Source of the DNA: Prevotella sp. UBA6447
GTDB lineage: Bacteria; Bacteroidota; Bacteroidia; Bacteroidales; Bacteroidaceae
Assembly (NCBI GenBank): GCA_002437115.1
Contig: DJOD01000023.1
Span: 1-45,854, forward strand
Direction: 5' to 3'
Length of the DNA stretch: 45,854 nucleotides
Position 1 is the first letter of the stretch. Every line of letters starts with the position of its first letter. Both the position numbers and the translations under genes were made by a program. Under the pieces are notes generated by a model, which was not told the origin of the DNA, did no database searches, and saw only the letters and a program-made list of their open reading frames with translations. Shown piece after piece: positions 34,279-42,655 of the stretch.

Positions 34279-34890
34279 TCACTCAATCGTCTTGAATTCG
34301 TATCCTTGTTGCTGCAGCCACTCCAACGCTTGAGGAAGCGCCGTGTGTAGCTTGTCGATACTCTTGAGTGAGTCGTGAAAAGTTATAATCGACCCGTTGC
34401 GCGCATAACGTTTCACGTTGCGCACCACGTCATCGGCGGTCAGCCACTTGGAGTAGTCGCGCGTGACCAAGTCCCACATGACTATCTTGTACTTGCGGCG
34501 CAGCCACCAGTAAACAGAGTGTCGCATCCACCCGTGTGGCGGGCGGAATAGGTGAGCCTTGATGAGGTCATTGGCCTGCTCCGTGTTCATGGCATAGGTC
34601 AGTGTCCAGTGCTTAAACGACCCGACATGGTTAAACGTGTGGTTGCCAACCTGATGTCCCTCTGCCACAATCTGATTGAAAAGATCGTGATGTCTCAGCA
34701 CATTTTCGCCGACCATGAAGAAAGTGGCTTTCGCGTGATAACGTCGTAGCGTCTCGAGGATGAAGGGTGTCGACTCTGGTATCGGCCCGTCGTCGAATGT
34801 CAAGTATACCGCGTGCTCCGTGGGATCCATCCGCCACAATGCATGTGGGTAGAGCCATCTCAGCCATTTGGCGGGTTGTTCTATGATCAT
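34279..34890 (-). CDS. Polysaccharide deacetylase (NodB-like)
   Basis: A 203-residue carbohydrate esterase family 4 protein. Metal and catalytic motifs are complete: TFDDGP (31-36), HTFNH (84-88), and RPPHG (116-120), then WDLVTRDYSKW and IITFHDS. It has no clear cleavable signal, but a hydrophobic/aromatic N-terminus (WLRWLYPHALW). Its usual targets are N-acetyl groups of peptidoglycan or surface glycans. ATG 34890 is used; a TTG ten codons upstream is less likely. It lies in the same direction as queG. Confidence 0.87.
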   Translation of the reverse strand: MIIEQPAKWLRWLYPHALWRMDPTEHAVYLTFDDGPIPESTPFILETLRRYHAKATFFMVGENVLRHHDLFNQIVAEGHQVGNHTFNHVGSFKHWTLTYAMNTEQANDLIKAHLFRPPHGWMRHSVYWWLRRKYKIVMWDLVTRDYSKWLTADDVVRNVKRYARNGSIITFHDSLKSIDKLHTALPQALEWLQQQGYEFKTIE

Positions 34891-34921
34891 TTGCTTGTCG
34901 TTTAGCGTTTTCAGAACCAAT

Positions 34922-34980
34922 AAAAAGCGCCTGCCAAGCGAAGAACCTATGCCTTGGCAAAGGTCTTCGCCGTCAGGCGC
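34922..34980 (-). terminator. Large terminator hairpin after the DUF2723 gene
   Basis: On the minus strand GCGCCTG...CAGGCGC (plus-strand arms 34974-34980 and 34927-34933) encloses a long imperfect stem (GCGAAGACC / GGTTCTTCGC, TGCC / GGCA) and is followed by TTTTTATT. It lies 38 bp past the DUF2723 stop. Confidence 0.8.
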
Positions 34981-35017
34981 TCCTGTTTTATTGGTTGTTT
35001 ATAGAGAAGATTTCAGT

Positions 35018-38000
35018 TTACATGGCCTGCCCACCTTTGCCAATATACTGGTTTAGCTTGCCTTGTATTTCTGCATTGCGCTTGCTGGCAAGGTTGCTGT
35101 CCAGGTGCTTGGTCAACTCATTGACTTGGTTGAGGATGGTCAGTTGAATCATGAAGTCGCGGTTGGCCGACATGAAGCGATTTCCCTCCAGGGTCAAATA
35201 GTAGGCCGCATACTGGTCGGCATCCTTCCATACGCCATTGATGATGCTGAGGGCTTTTTTCTTATCACCCAATGCCGCATAAGCCTGTGCAAAGTCGAGC
35301 GCGCCGCTCATGTAGTTCATGGGGATGTTGTAGGCTGGTATTTCCTTCTCACCCTTCTGCAACACCTTGAGTGCCTTGGCTTTCTTGCCTTCTTCTATCA
35401 GGCTGAGTGCCAATTGGCCGAAGAGGCGACGGTGCGTGTAGCACATGCGCATCAAGGTCTCGTCGATATAGAGTCCTGGCGTGCTGAGACCCCCGTAACG
35501 GAAACGGTTCATCACGTTGTTGTAGGTCTTCTCGGTATCGATGGTCTTGGCTCCTGGCTTGTTGGTGGAGAACGGCGTGACGCGGTTGGCCAACCCTTCA
35601 AGCACGAAGTTGTCGCCAAGGTTCATGTAGCTGCTCTGTGCCACGGTGGAGGCGATGTAGATAGGACGCGTCCAGTTGCAGTTGGCTATCATTTCCAGCA
35701 TCATCAAGTTGTTTTTGTAGAGGGCCTTCTTGTCTGCAAGCGAGATGACCATCTTGTCGGGTATGGAATCGCATGCCATCAGCATGCCACTCTTTTTCAC
35801 GGCTTCCTTGTCGACGGTGATGTAAAGCGTGTCGGTTGGGATGACATGCATGTTCGGATCCTTTGAACGCACCCAGTGCTTCATGATGTTAGACACCTCG
35901 AAAGGATTGTCTCCAAACTGGGCTTTGGCGGCCACCGGATCTTGCTTGTAGAAGTCAAGTACCTGTTGCTTCAGGCTCGGCACCACTTCAATGATCTCGT
36001 TGACACCAGTGCAATAATCCGTCCTTGGCCATGAGATGGGCACGGCTGGCGAATTGTAGGCCGGGCGCTTCATCTGGTCGATATACCAGTCAGTCTGCAC
36101 ATAAGACAGGTTGCAGACACGTGCGTCGGTGCGCACGCCCTCCGTTTCTTGGTTATACCATAGAGGGAAGGTATCGTTGTCACCATTGGTGAAAATGATG
36201 GGATTGCCTTGGTCTTGCAGCGTCATGAGATAGTTGCGGCCAAAGTCGCGGCATGTGTAACGACCTGAACGGTCATGGTCGTCCCATGTTTGGCTCGCCA
36301 TCTGGATGGGAACCAAGAGGCACACCAGCCCCACGGCGACAGCTACTGCAACGCTATTAACTTTGAGGTAACGTTTTATCAGGTCGATGATGGCGGCCAC
36401 GCCCATGCCACACCAGATGGCGAAGGCATAGAAGGAACCCGCATACGCATAATCACGTTCACGGGGCTGGACGGGAGTTTGATTCAAGTAGATCACGATA
36501 GCGAGACCTGTCATGAAGAAAAGGAAGAAGACCACCCAGAACTGTCGGATGCCCCGACGCCCCCGGAAGGCTTGCCAGAAGAGGCCGATGAGACCCAACA
36601 GCAGTGGCATGCAGTAGAAGACGTTGTGACCTTTGTCGTTCTTCAGCTCATCTGGCAGCTTGCTCTGGTCACCCAGTCGCGCGTTGTCGATGAAGGGAAT
36701 GCCCGTAATCCAGTTGCCGTGCTCGAGCTCGCCTTGGCCTTGGATGCCATTTTGACGCCCCGCGAAGTTCCACATGAAGTAACGCCAATACATGAAGTTG
36801 CATTGGTAAGACAGGAAAAACTTGATGTTGTCGAGTTGTGAAGGAACCTTCACCATGATGTTCTCGCCACATCGGTCATAGGGAACCTCTGTGCCGTCTA
36901 CACCGTCAAGCCACGACTCATAGTCCCTGGCGTGGTCGGGATCGTACATGCGCGGGAAGACCATATTCTGCGCGTAGACATTCTTGTCCTTGTGGGTGAC
37001 GATATAGTAGGAATCCTTCTCGTTGGGAGATGTTTTCTCCTTGCGGCTGTAAACAGGCGCACCTTCGCTCATCACGGGGCGGCAATAATTGCCTTCGGTC
37101 TTCAATTTCAGTTGGGATGTGTATGCCTGGCCATAAAAGAGCGGGCGGTCACCATATTGGTCGCGGCTCAGGTAAGATCCCAGCGTGAAGATGTCCTCTG
37201 GCGAGTTCTGGTCCATCGGTGGGTTGGCTACCGAGCGAATCACTATCAGCGCATAGCTAGAGTAGCCTATCATCAGCATGAGCATGCAGAGAAGGGCTGT
37301 GTTTTTCAGGCGTGAACTGATGAGATAAACAGGTTTTTTCTCAACGACCTTCTTGCGGTTGAGCACGAATGCCAAGACCAGCAACACCACAATTCCGATG
37401 GCGACGGAACTCCATCCGTAACCGTAGAACGGCACGCCGAGTAGGGCAAAGGCGAGCAGGAACGATATGTTCTCGCGTTTTTTGTTCTGCCCGACATAAC
37501 TTTCATAAATAGCCCAAATGGTAGCGGCCACCAAGAAGATGATGTAAATGACGAGACCGGTGTTGAAGGGTAGTCCGAACACGTTGACAAACAGCAACTC
37601 AAACCATCCACCCACAGTTACTATACCTGGCACGACGCCATAGAGCACGGCGGCTACCAGCACAAACGAGATGAGCAACGCCAGAAGTGAGCCCTTCGAC
37701 TCGACGTTGGGGAAACGGCGATAGCAGTATACCAACACAATGGCGGGCAGGCACAGCAGGTTAAGCAGGTGCACGCCAATGGACAGACCCGTCATATAGA
37801 AGATGAGCACCAGCCAGCGGTCAGCATGAGGTTCGTCTGCATGATCTTCCCACTTCAGAATGAGCCAGAACACGATGGCAGTGAAAGCCGACGAGTATGC
37901 GTAGACCTCACCTTCAACAGCCGAGAACCAGAACGTGTCGGAGAAAGTATAGATTAGTGCTCCCACCAGACCGCTCGCCTCAATGGCAATGGTCTTGCTG

Positions 38001-38341
38001 AGCGTCAAGCTATCCCAGTCTTTCACGATGAGCTTGCGCGTCAGGTGCGTGATGGTCCAGAACAGGAAGAGAATGGTCGTGGCCGAGAGCAATGCGCTCA
38101 TCGTGTTGACCATACGAGCCACTTGGCTGGGGTCGCTTGCGAAATGGCTGAACAGGTTGGCCGTCAGCATGAAGAAAGGTGCCCCAGGAGGGTGGCCGAT
38201 CTCGAGCTTGTAGCCCGTAGTGATAAACTCAGGACAGTCCCAAAAGGATGCTGTCGGCTCAATGGTGGAACAATAGACGAAGGCGGCTATGAGAAAGGTA
38301 AGCCAGCCTAAGATGTTGTCCACTAATCGGTACTGTTTCAT
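35018..38341 (-). CDS. DUF2723 polytopic membrane protein, putative glycosyltransferase
   Basis: A 1107-residue inner-membrane protein. About 14 hydrophobic helices occupy the first ~700 residues; the N-terminal block FVYCSTIEPTASFWDCPEF and KLEIGHPPGAPFF are the DUF2723 hallmark, and the acidic loop with CPEF sits where GT-C glycosyltransferases have catalytic acids. A large periplasmic-looking C-terminal part (from about 700) ends with TPR-like helices (DFAQAYAALGDKKKALSIINGVW). The family is thought to be a GT-C type transferase involved in envelope or protein O-glycosylation in Bacteroidota; that role is inferred. It is a single-gene unit with its own promoter and terminator. Confidence 0.82.
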   Translation of the reverse strand: MKQYRLVDNILGWLTFLIAAFVYCSTIEPTASFWDCPEFITTGYKLEIGHPPGAPFFMLTANLFSHFASDPSQVARMVNTMSALLSATTILFLFWTITHLTRKLIVKDWDSLTLSKTIAIEASGLVGALIYTFSDTFWFSAVEGEVYAYSSAFTAIVFWLILKWEDHADEPHADRWLVLIFYMTGLSIGVHLLNLLCLPAIVLVYCYRRFPNVESKGSLLALLISFVLVAAVLYGVVPGIVTVGGWFELLFVNVFGLPFNTGLVIYIIFLVAATIWAIYESYVGQNKKRENISFLLAFALLGVPFYGYGWSSVAIGIVVLLVLAFVLNRKKVVEKKPVYLISSRLKNTALLCMLMLMIGYSSYALIVIRSVANPPMDQNSPEDIFTLGSYLSRDQYGDRPLFYGQAYTSQLKLKTEGNYCRPVMSEGAPVYSRKEKTSPNEKDSYYIVTHKDKNVYAQNMVFPRMYDPDHARDYESWLDGVDGTEVPYDRCGENIMVKVPSQLDNIKFFLSYQCNFMYWRYFMWNFAGRQNGIQGQGELEHGNWITGIPFIDNARLGDQSKLPDELKNDKGHNVFYCMPLLLGLIGLFWQAFRGRRGIRQFWVVFFLFFMTGLAIVIYLNQTPVQPRERDYAYAGSFYAFAIWCGMGVAAIIDLIKRYLKVNSVAVAVAVGLVCLLVPIQMASQTWDDHDRSGRYTCRDFGRNYLMTLQDQGNPIIFTNGDNDTFPLWYNQETEGVRTDARVCNLSYVQTDWYIDQMKRPAYNSPAVPISWPRTDYCTGVNEIIEVVPSLKQQVLDFYKQDPVAAKAQFGDNPFEVSNIMKHWVRSKDPNMHVIPTDTLYITVDKEAVKKSGMLMACDSIPDKMVISLADKKALYKNNLMMLEMIANCNWTRPIYIASTVAQSSYMNLGDNFVLEGLANRVTPFSTNKPGAKTIDTEKTYNNVMNRFRYGGLSTPGLYIDETLMRMCYTHRRLFGQLALSLIEEGKKAKALKVLQKGEKEIPAYNIPMNYMSGALDFAQAYAALGDKKKALSIINGVWKDADQYAAYYLTLEGNRFMSANRDFMIQLTILNQVNELTKHLDSNLASKRNAEIQGKLNQYIGKGGQAM

Positions 38342-38653
38342 TTATTGTGTGACTATTTTTGAATTGCCAATCCTAAATTGCAAAGTTAATAAAAAAGAAG
38401 TGAGCATAAACAAGAACACATCTATTTTTTTGTTTTTTTTATTTTTGGGAGTAGATTTACGCGGATTTCTTTTTTTATTGCGAGTAAGGCCGTCGCTGCT
38501 TATGGCCAATTGTGTGTCATCCGATGAGTTTTTAGCTGTATTCTTCTTTTGTGCGACAATTTAATGTTACCTTTGCGTTTGAAAGCCATGCAATGGCATA
38601 TCGTGAAAAAGAATGGCCCCCGCTTCATGCGGGGCAAAGAAACAGGAACGACA
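38342..38653. other. 312-bp divergent promoter region
   Basis: No gene is seen. It holds a minus-strand -7 element TAACTTTG (complement of 38381-38388) for the DUF2723 gene, with a weak TTG -33 about 22 bp away; an AT-rich centre; a plus-strand -7 element TACCTTTG at 38568-38575 for the HD gene; and a 6-bp GC stem-loop (CCCCGC/GCGGGG, 38618-38634) just before the HD start. Confidence 0.6.
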
Positions 38654-39286
38654 ATGAGCATTGATTGCAAGAAAAACCAAGAAGAATTTGAGGAGCTGTT
38701 GCGTTCGACCAAACGCGAGGGCATCGACTATGTGATAGAAGACCTTCAGAAGGACGGATTTTTTGAAGCACCAGCCTCGGCGGGTCACCACCTGAATGTG
38801 GCTGGTGGCCTGTGTCAACACAGCCTCAACACCTGCCGCGCTGGACTGATGGTGTGGGAAGGCCTGAAGACCCTTGACCCTGCCTCAGCCAACGAGGTGT
38901 CGCGCGAAAGCGTCATTATTGCCACGCTGCTCCACGACGTGTGTAAGACCGACATCTATCATCGCACCGTGAAGAAGCGTAAGGACAAGATGGGACAGTG
39001 GGTCGACACAGAGGGCTACAATGTCAGCTACAAACACTTTCCCCTGGGGCATGGCGAGAAGTCGGTCATCATGCTGCTCTTGAGCGGCCTCGACCTCCAC
39101 GACGACGAAATGCTGGCCATTCGCTGGCACATGGGAGCATGGGGCATCAACCTGAACTCGTATGAAGACCAGCGGTGTTACGACACGGCGCGCACGATGC
39201 ACCCTCTTTGCTGCATCGTCCAGAGTGCTGACGGTATAGCGGCGTCCATCATGGAAACGTCTGCCGAGGATTTGGAGAACATCTAA
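38654..39286 (+). CDS. HD-domain phosphohydrolase
   Basis: A 210-residue cytosolic HD-superfamily protein. The metal site is seen as GGLCQHSLNTC (first His), ATLLHDVCKTD (the HD pair), GHGEKS and IRWHMGAWG (further His), and a late IVQSADGIAAS Asp. The short size and the order resemble the HD part of YhaM-like exonucleases and related phosphohydrolases, but the substrate is unknown. ATG 38654 has AGGAA eight bases ahead; two in-frame ATGs upstream (38588, 38627) are possible. It precedes HU by 78 bp. Confidence 0.85.
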   Translation: MSIDCKKNQEEFEELLRSTKREGIDYVIEDLQKDGFFEAPASAGHHLNVAGGLCQHSLNTCRAGLMVWEGLKTLDPASANEVSRESVIIATLLHDVCKTDIYHRTVKKRKDKMGQWVDTEGYNVSYKHFPLGHGEKSVIMLLLSGLDLHDDEMLAIRWHMGAWGINLNSYEDQRCYDTARTMHPLCCIVQSADGIAASIMETSAEDLENI

Positions 39287-39323
39287 GTTCGGCTTTTGCG
39301 CCATACCATCATAAGCTAACCAC

Positions 39324-39347
39324 GGCGAGAGCCACGGAGCTCTCGCC
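39324..39347 (+). promoter_or_regulatory. Stem-loop in the HU leader
   Basis: GGCGAGAGC (39324-39332) and GCTCTCGCC (39339-39347) pair perfectly over 9 bp around a 6-nt loop, ending 17 bp before the HU ATG. No T-tract follows, so a regulatory or mRNA-stability role is more likely than termination of the HD gene. It is inferred. Confidence 0.5.
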
Positions 39348-39364
39348 ACAAAACGATAAAGAAA

Positions 39365-39649
39365 ATGAACAGAACGCAACTTATTGCAGCAGTAGCAGAG
39401 CGTGCAGAGCTCTCCAAGGGCGATGCCGCCAAGTATGTAAACGCCGTGTTGGGTGTCATTGCCGACAACCTCACTGAGGGCGACCATGAGCTGGCCATTC
39501 CCGACTTTGGCCGTTTCTCCTTGAAGCAGGTGGCGGCTCGTCAGGGATTCAACCCGCAGACTGGAGAGAAAATCACCATCGAAGCCCGTGAAAAAATAGT
39601 GTTCAAGGCATCCGACAACATGAGCATCTTCTCACGCAAGCATAGCTGA
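39365..39649 (+). CDS. HU-family DNA-binding protein
   Basis: A 94-residue histone-like nucleoid protein. It starts MNRTQLIAAVAE with the helical dimer domain, and has the DNA-binding arm region GRFSLKQVAARQGFNPQTGEKITIEAREKIVFKAS, the canonical HU fold including the arm-tip Asn-Pro (FNP). It bends and packs DNA. It follows a GC stem-loop in the leader and is convergent with a 45-codon membrane-peptide gene. Assignment is secure; the particular HU class is not named. Confidence 0.93.
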   Translation: MNRTQLIAAVAERAELSKGDAAKYVNAVLGVIADNLTEGDHELAIPDFGRFSLKQVAARQGFNPQTGEKITIEAREKIVFKASDNMSIFSRKHS

Positions 39650-39651
39650 CG

Positions 39652-39789
39652 CTACATGACATCGTCATCGTCGAGTGGGTGCCGTAACGATTTTTTCAAT
39701 TCATGGTTGACGGCAGCCACTCCAAGCGTGGCTAAGATGGTCATGATAGCCGTCAGGATGGCTGTGCCTTTCAAGATGTTTTTCCACAT
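39652..39789 (-). CDS. 45-residue single-pass membrane peptide
   Basis: A short gene on the minus strand from ATG (complement of 39787-39789) to TAG (complement of 39652-39654). The product starts MWKNILKGTA, has one hydrophobic helix to about residue 27 (ILTAIMTILATLGVAAV), then a basic LKKSLRHP and an acidic DDDD end. AAAGAGAAAG lies 9 bases ahead of the ATG. It resembles the very small 'smalltalk'-type proteins of Bacteroides (MWK start, one helix with TAIxTxLGV), which are also found near HU genes; that match is from memory. It ends two bases past the HU stop and is convergent with it. Confidence 0.6.
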   Translation of the reverse strand: MWKNILKGTAILTAIMTILATLGVAAVNHELKKSLRHPLDDDDVM

Positions 39790-39873
39790 AGTCAAATGCT
39801 TTCTCTTTGGTTACATGTTTCTATGACGACTGACGGGAGGAAAAGTTGTGAGGATTAAAGTTTTTTAAAAGAA

Positions 39874-40899
39874 ATGATTTACGTCATCCGAAATGCGCAT
39901 GAGTACGGCCCTTATGATGAGTCTGTTGTGGCCAGTTATGTGGAACAAGGCATACTCTTGGCTCACGACAAGGCGCGCGATGCGATCTCAGGGCGCGCGG
40001 CAACCGTTGAGGAGCTGCTTGCCGCCTCGGGCTATTACCCGCAGGTATGCCACCGTGGCTCCCTTGCCCAGCAGTTGCGCACCATAGGGCTGGGCTTTAT
40101 CTTCCCTAAGGACGACATGGCCAACCACCACTGGCTCGACGACAAGCGACTTTTGGTGCTTGCCGTTGTGGGGCTGTCACTGTCGGTTTTGATGCTGCTG
40201 CCCATTGATGGCTTGCTGGTGTTCTATGCCGTGTCGCTTTATTTCGCGGTCATTTGGGGTTTGTTTTTTTATGCGTTTTTCCGCACGCGCCAGGTAAACG
40301 TCAAGACCACCGTAAGTGTGTTCTTTCTGACGCAGGTGGCGGTATTTGTCATCTTTTCTGGTCTTAGCCAACTCAATTTTTTCTATTTTTTCACCCGCGT
40401 GGCCTTTCCCCTCAACATTGTGGGTTACGTGCTCGGCGTGGGGCTTACGGAGGAGTTTGTGAAGATGACCCCACTCTTGTTTCTTGTGCGCCGTGCCAGG
40501 GAGCCATTGCTGCCCCAAACGCTTGTTTATTATGGCCTGATGTCGGGCATAGCCTTTGGCGTGTTCGAGGGAGTTGAGTATCAGACTACGGTCAACGTGC
40601 AGGCTGACTACACTACCGCTTTTTTTCTCAACATAGCGCGCCTCACTTCGTTGCCGTTTCTCCATGCTCTTTGGGGAGGCATTTGCGGCTATTTTGTGGG
40701 CTTCGCCAACCTTTATCCCCGCTATCGCAAGTCTCTTTACGCTTTAGCTTTGGCGGTGCCGGCTGTGCTTCATGGCTTGTACGACTCGTTTGCCAGTGTG
40801 GCCTACCTGGTGTCTCTTGCCGTGGCGTTTGCCAGCGTGCTGTTGTTGATGACGTATCTCAGTAAGAGCAATAGCTTTCGAGAGAAGTTGCGCCAGTAG
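39874..40899 (+). CDS. PrsW-family intramembrane metalloprotease with N-terminal GYF-like domain
   Basis: A 341-residue protein. The first ~60 residues (YVIRNAHEYGPYDESVVASYVEQGIL) resemble the GYF_2 domain, a small adaptor for protein or peptide binding. The rest is a multi-helix membrane protease of the PrsW family with all motifs: LTEEFVKM (Glu193, Glu194, Lys197), FGVFEGVEY (Phe231, Glu232, Tyr236), LHALWGG (His264), and LHGLYDS (His300, Asp304). PrsW of Bacillus cuts an anti-sigma factor; the target here is unknown. No sigma or anti-sigma gene is next to it. AAAAGAA precedes the ATG. Confidence 0.88.
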   Translation: MIYVIRNAHEYGPYDESVVASYVEQGILLAHDKARDAISGRAATVEELLAASGYYPQVCHRGSLAQQLRTIGLGFIFPKDDMANHHWLDDKRLLVLAVVGLSLSVLMLLPIDGLLVFYAVSLYFAVIWGLFFYAFFRTRQVNVKTTVSVFFLTQVAVFVIFSGLSQLNFFYFFTRVAFPLNIVGYVLGVGLTEEFVKMTPLLFLVRRAREPLLPQTLVYYGLMSGIAFGVFEGVEYQTTVNVQADYTTAFFLNIARLTSLPFLHALWGGICGYFVGFANLYPRYRKSLYALALAVPAVLHGLYDSFASVAYLVSLAVAFASVLLLMTYLSKSNSFREKLRQ

Positions 40900-40932
40900 C
40901 CCTACCTAAGAACCTAAACAATCCTATTTAAT

Positions 40933-42540
40933 ATGCAACAAAAATCATTCCTGGCCATTGCCTTCCTGGCAACGACCCTTGCGATGCCCACACGGGCAAT
41001 CGCACAGAAACACGCTTTCCTTCCTCCCACGATGGGATGGAGCTCGTGGAACACTTTCGCGCTCGACATCAGTGAAAAGCTGATTTGCGCCCAAGCCGAC
41101 GCCATGGTTGAGAAAGGTCTCGACAAGGTGGGTTACAAATACATCAACATCGATGATGGCTTCTGGGATGGACGCGGACGCGACGGCCAACTGCGCATTA
41201 ACAAACAACGTTTTCCAAACGGAATGAAGGCCGTGGCCGACTATATACATTCCAAGGGACTGAAAGCGGGCATCTACTCGGACGCGGGAAACAACACGTG
41301 TGGGTCAGGGAGCGGACAAAAGGCGTATGGACGTGATGTGGGCTTGGCGGGGCATGAAGACCAGGACTTGAACCTCTATTTTGTGGACTGGGGCTACGAT
41401 TTCATCAAGGTGGACTTCTGTGGTGGCAACGACCTTGGCCTCGACGAGCGCAAGCAGTACACCAAGATAGGCGAAGCCATCAAGCGTTGCGAAAAGAAAA
41501 CAGGGCGTAAGCTGGTTTACAATGTGTGCCGGTGGGACTATCCTGGTACGTGGATTAGCAGCGTGGCCGACTCATGGCGCACCACCTATGACATAGCCGA
41601 CTACTGGTCGTCAGTGAAGGGCATCATCAAGCAAAACCTTTACATACAAGCCTATACGGGTGGAGGCCATTATAACGACATGGACATGCTCGAGATTGGG
41701 CGCAGAATGAGCAATGATGAGGATCGCACACACATGGCTTACTGGTGCATCGCCAGCTCGCCCCTGCTTATAGGATGTGACTTGACGAACCTCCAAGATG
41801 AGAGCCTCGCATTGCTGAAGAACCCCGGACTGCTGGCCATGAACCAAGACGCGCTGGGCCTTGGCGCTCCCGTGGCGCAACGCGAAGGCGAGGTGTATGT
41901 GGTGGCAAAGGACATGGAGCGGCTTCATGGCTCCAAGCGCGCTGTGGTTGTCATGAACCTTTCTGACCGAACGCAGTCTGTGTCTGTTGACTTGCGAAAG
42001 TTGCAGATGGCCGGACAAGTGACGATGCACGATGTTTTTACAGGCGACGACATCTTGGTCAGCGGCTCCTGTGATGTTACTGTTCCTGCACACGGCTCGC
42101 AGGCTTTTCTCGTGACAGGCCAGCGCATTGACAAGGATGTCTATGAGGCAGAGGAGGCTTGGTGTCAAGACTATCAGGAACTGGAGAATCGCATGAACGC
42201 CAAACCCATGGAAGCCCCATCGGCCAGCGGCGGCACCTATATGGGGTTTGTGGGCGGAAAAGCCACGAACAGCCTTGAGTGGCGCGATGTCTATGTGAGC
42301 AAGGGCGGCTATTATAAGCTCACCATCCGTTACGCGTCGGGCAAGGATCGCGACCTCAGCGTAAGCGTGAACGGGAAACAGTTGAAAACCTTTGAAAACC
42401 TCAACACCGGAAGCTGGGACAACCAATGGAGTGTGGTCACGGTGAAGGCACATTTAAAGTCCGGCAGCAACGCTGTTTGCTTGGGCAATGCCGATGCTTT
42501 TGCTCCAAACATCGATTGCATGAAGGTTGAAAAAATGTGA
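40933..42540 (+). CDS. Alpha-galactosidase, GH27, with C-terminal carbohydrate-binding module
   Basis: A 535-residue exported enzyme that removes terminal alpha-galactose. It has a signal peptide (MQQKSFLAIAFLATTLAMPT, cleavage near residue 24). GH27 blocks: MGWSSWNTF (34-42), INIDDGFW (71-78), FIKVDFCGG (158-165, nucleophile Asp161), SWRTTYDI (214-221, likely acid/base Asp220), and CIASSPLLIGCDL. Residues ~408-535 (YEAEEAW, GGTYMGFVGG, LTIRYASGKDRDLSVSVNGK) look like a CBM6/35-type module. No SusC/SusD pair or sugar kinase is beside it, so it is an orphan GH rather than part of a full polysaccharide locus. Confidence 0.93.
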   Translation: MQQKSFLAIAFLATTLAMPTRAIAQKHAFLPPTMGWSSWNTFALDISEKLICAQADAMVEKGLDKVGYKYINIDDGFWDGRGRDGQLRINKQRFPNGMKAVADYIHSKGLKAGIYSDAGNNTCGSGSGQKAYGRDVGLAGHEDQDLNLYFVDWGYDFIKVDFCGGNDLGLDERKQYTKIGEAIKRCEKKTGRKLVYNVCRWDYPGTWISSVADSWRTTYDIADYWSSVKGIIKQNLYIQAYTGGGHYNDMDMLEIGRRMSNDEDRTHMAYWCIASSPLLIGCDLTNLQDESLALLKNPGLLAMNQDALGLGAPVAQREGEVYVVAKDMERLHGSKRAVVVMNLSDRTQSVSVDLRKLQMAGQVTMHDVFTGDDILVSGSCDVTVPAHGSQAFLVTGQRIDKDVYEAEEAWCQDYQELENRMNAKPMEAPSASGGTYMGFVGGKATNSLEWRDVYVSKGGYYKLTIRYASGKDRDLSVSVNGKQLKTFENLNTGSWDNQWSVVTVKAHLKSGSNAVCLGNADAFAPNIDCMKVEKM

Positions 42541-42655
42541 ATGACGTTAAACGCTCAACAACGACGCGCGTCATAGTAACAGTTGCAACTAAAAACGCGT
42601 GGGCCTGATGGGCTCACAGAAACATGTTGAACCCTTTAACGAGCGAATATCTGAG

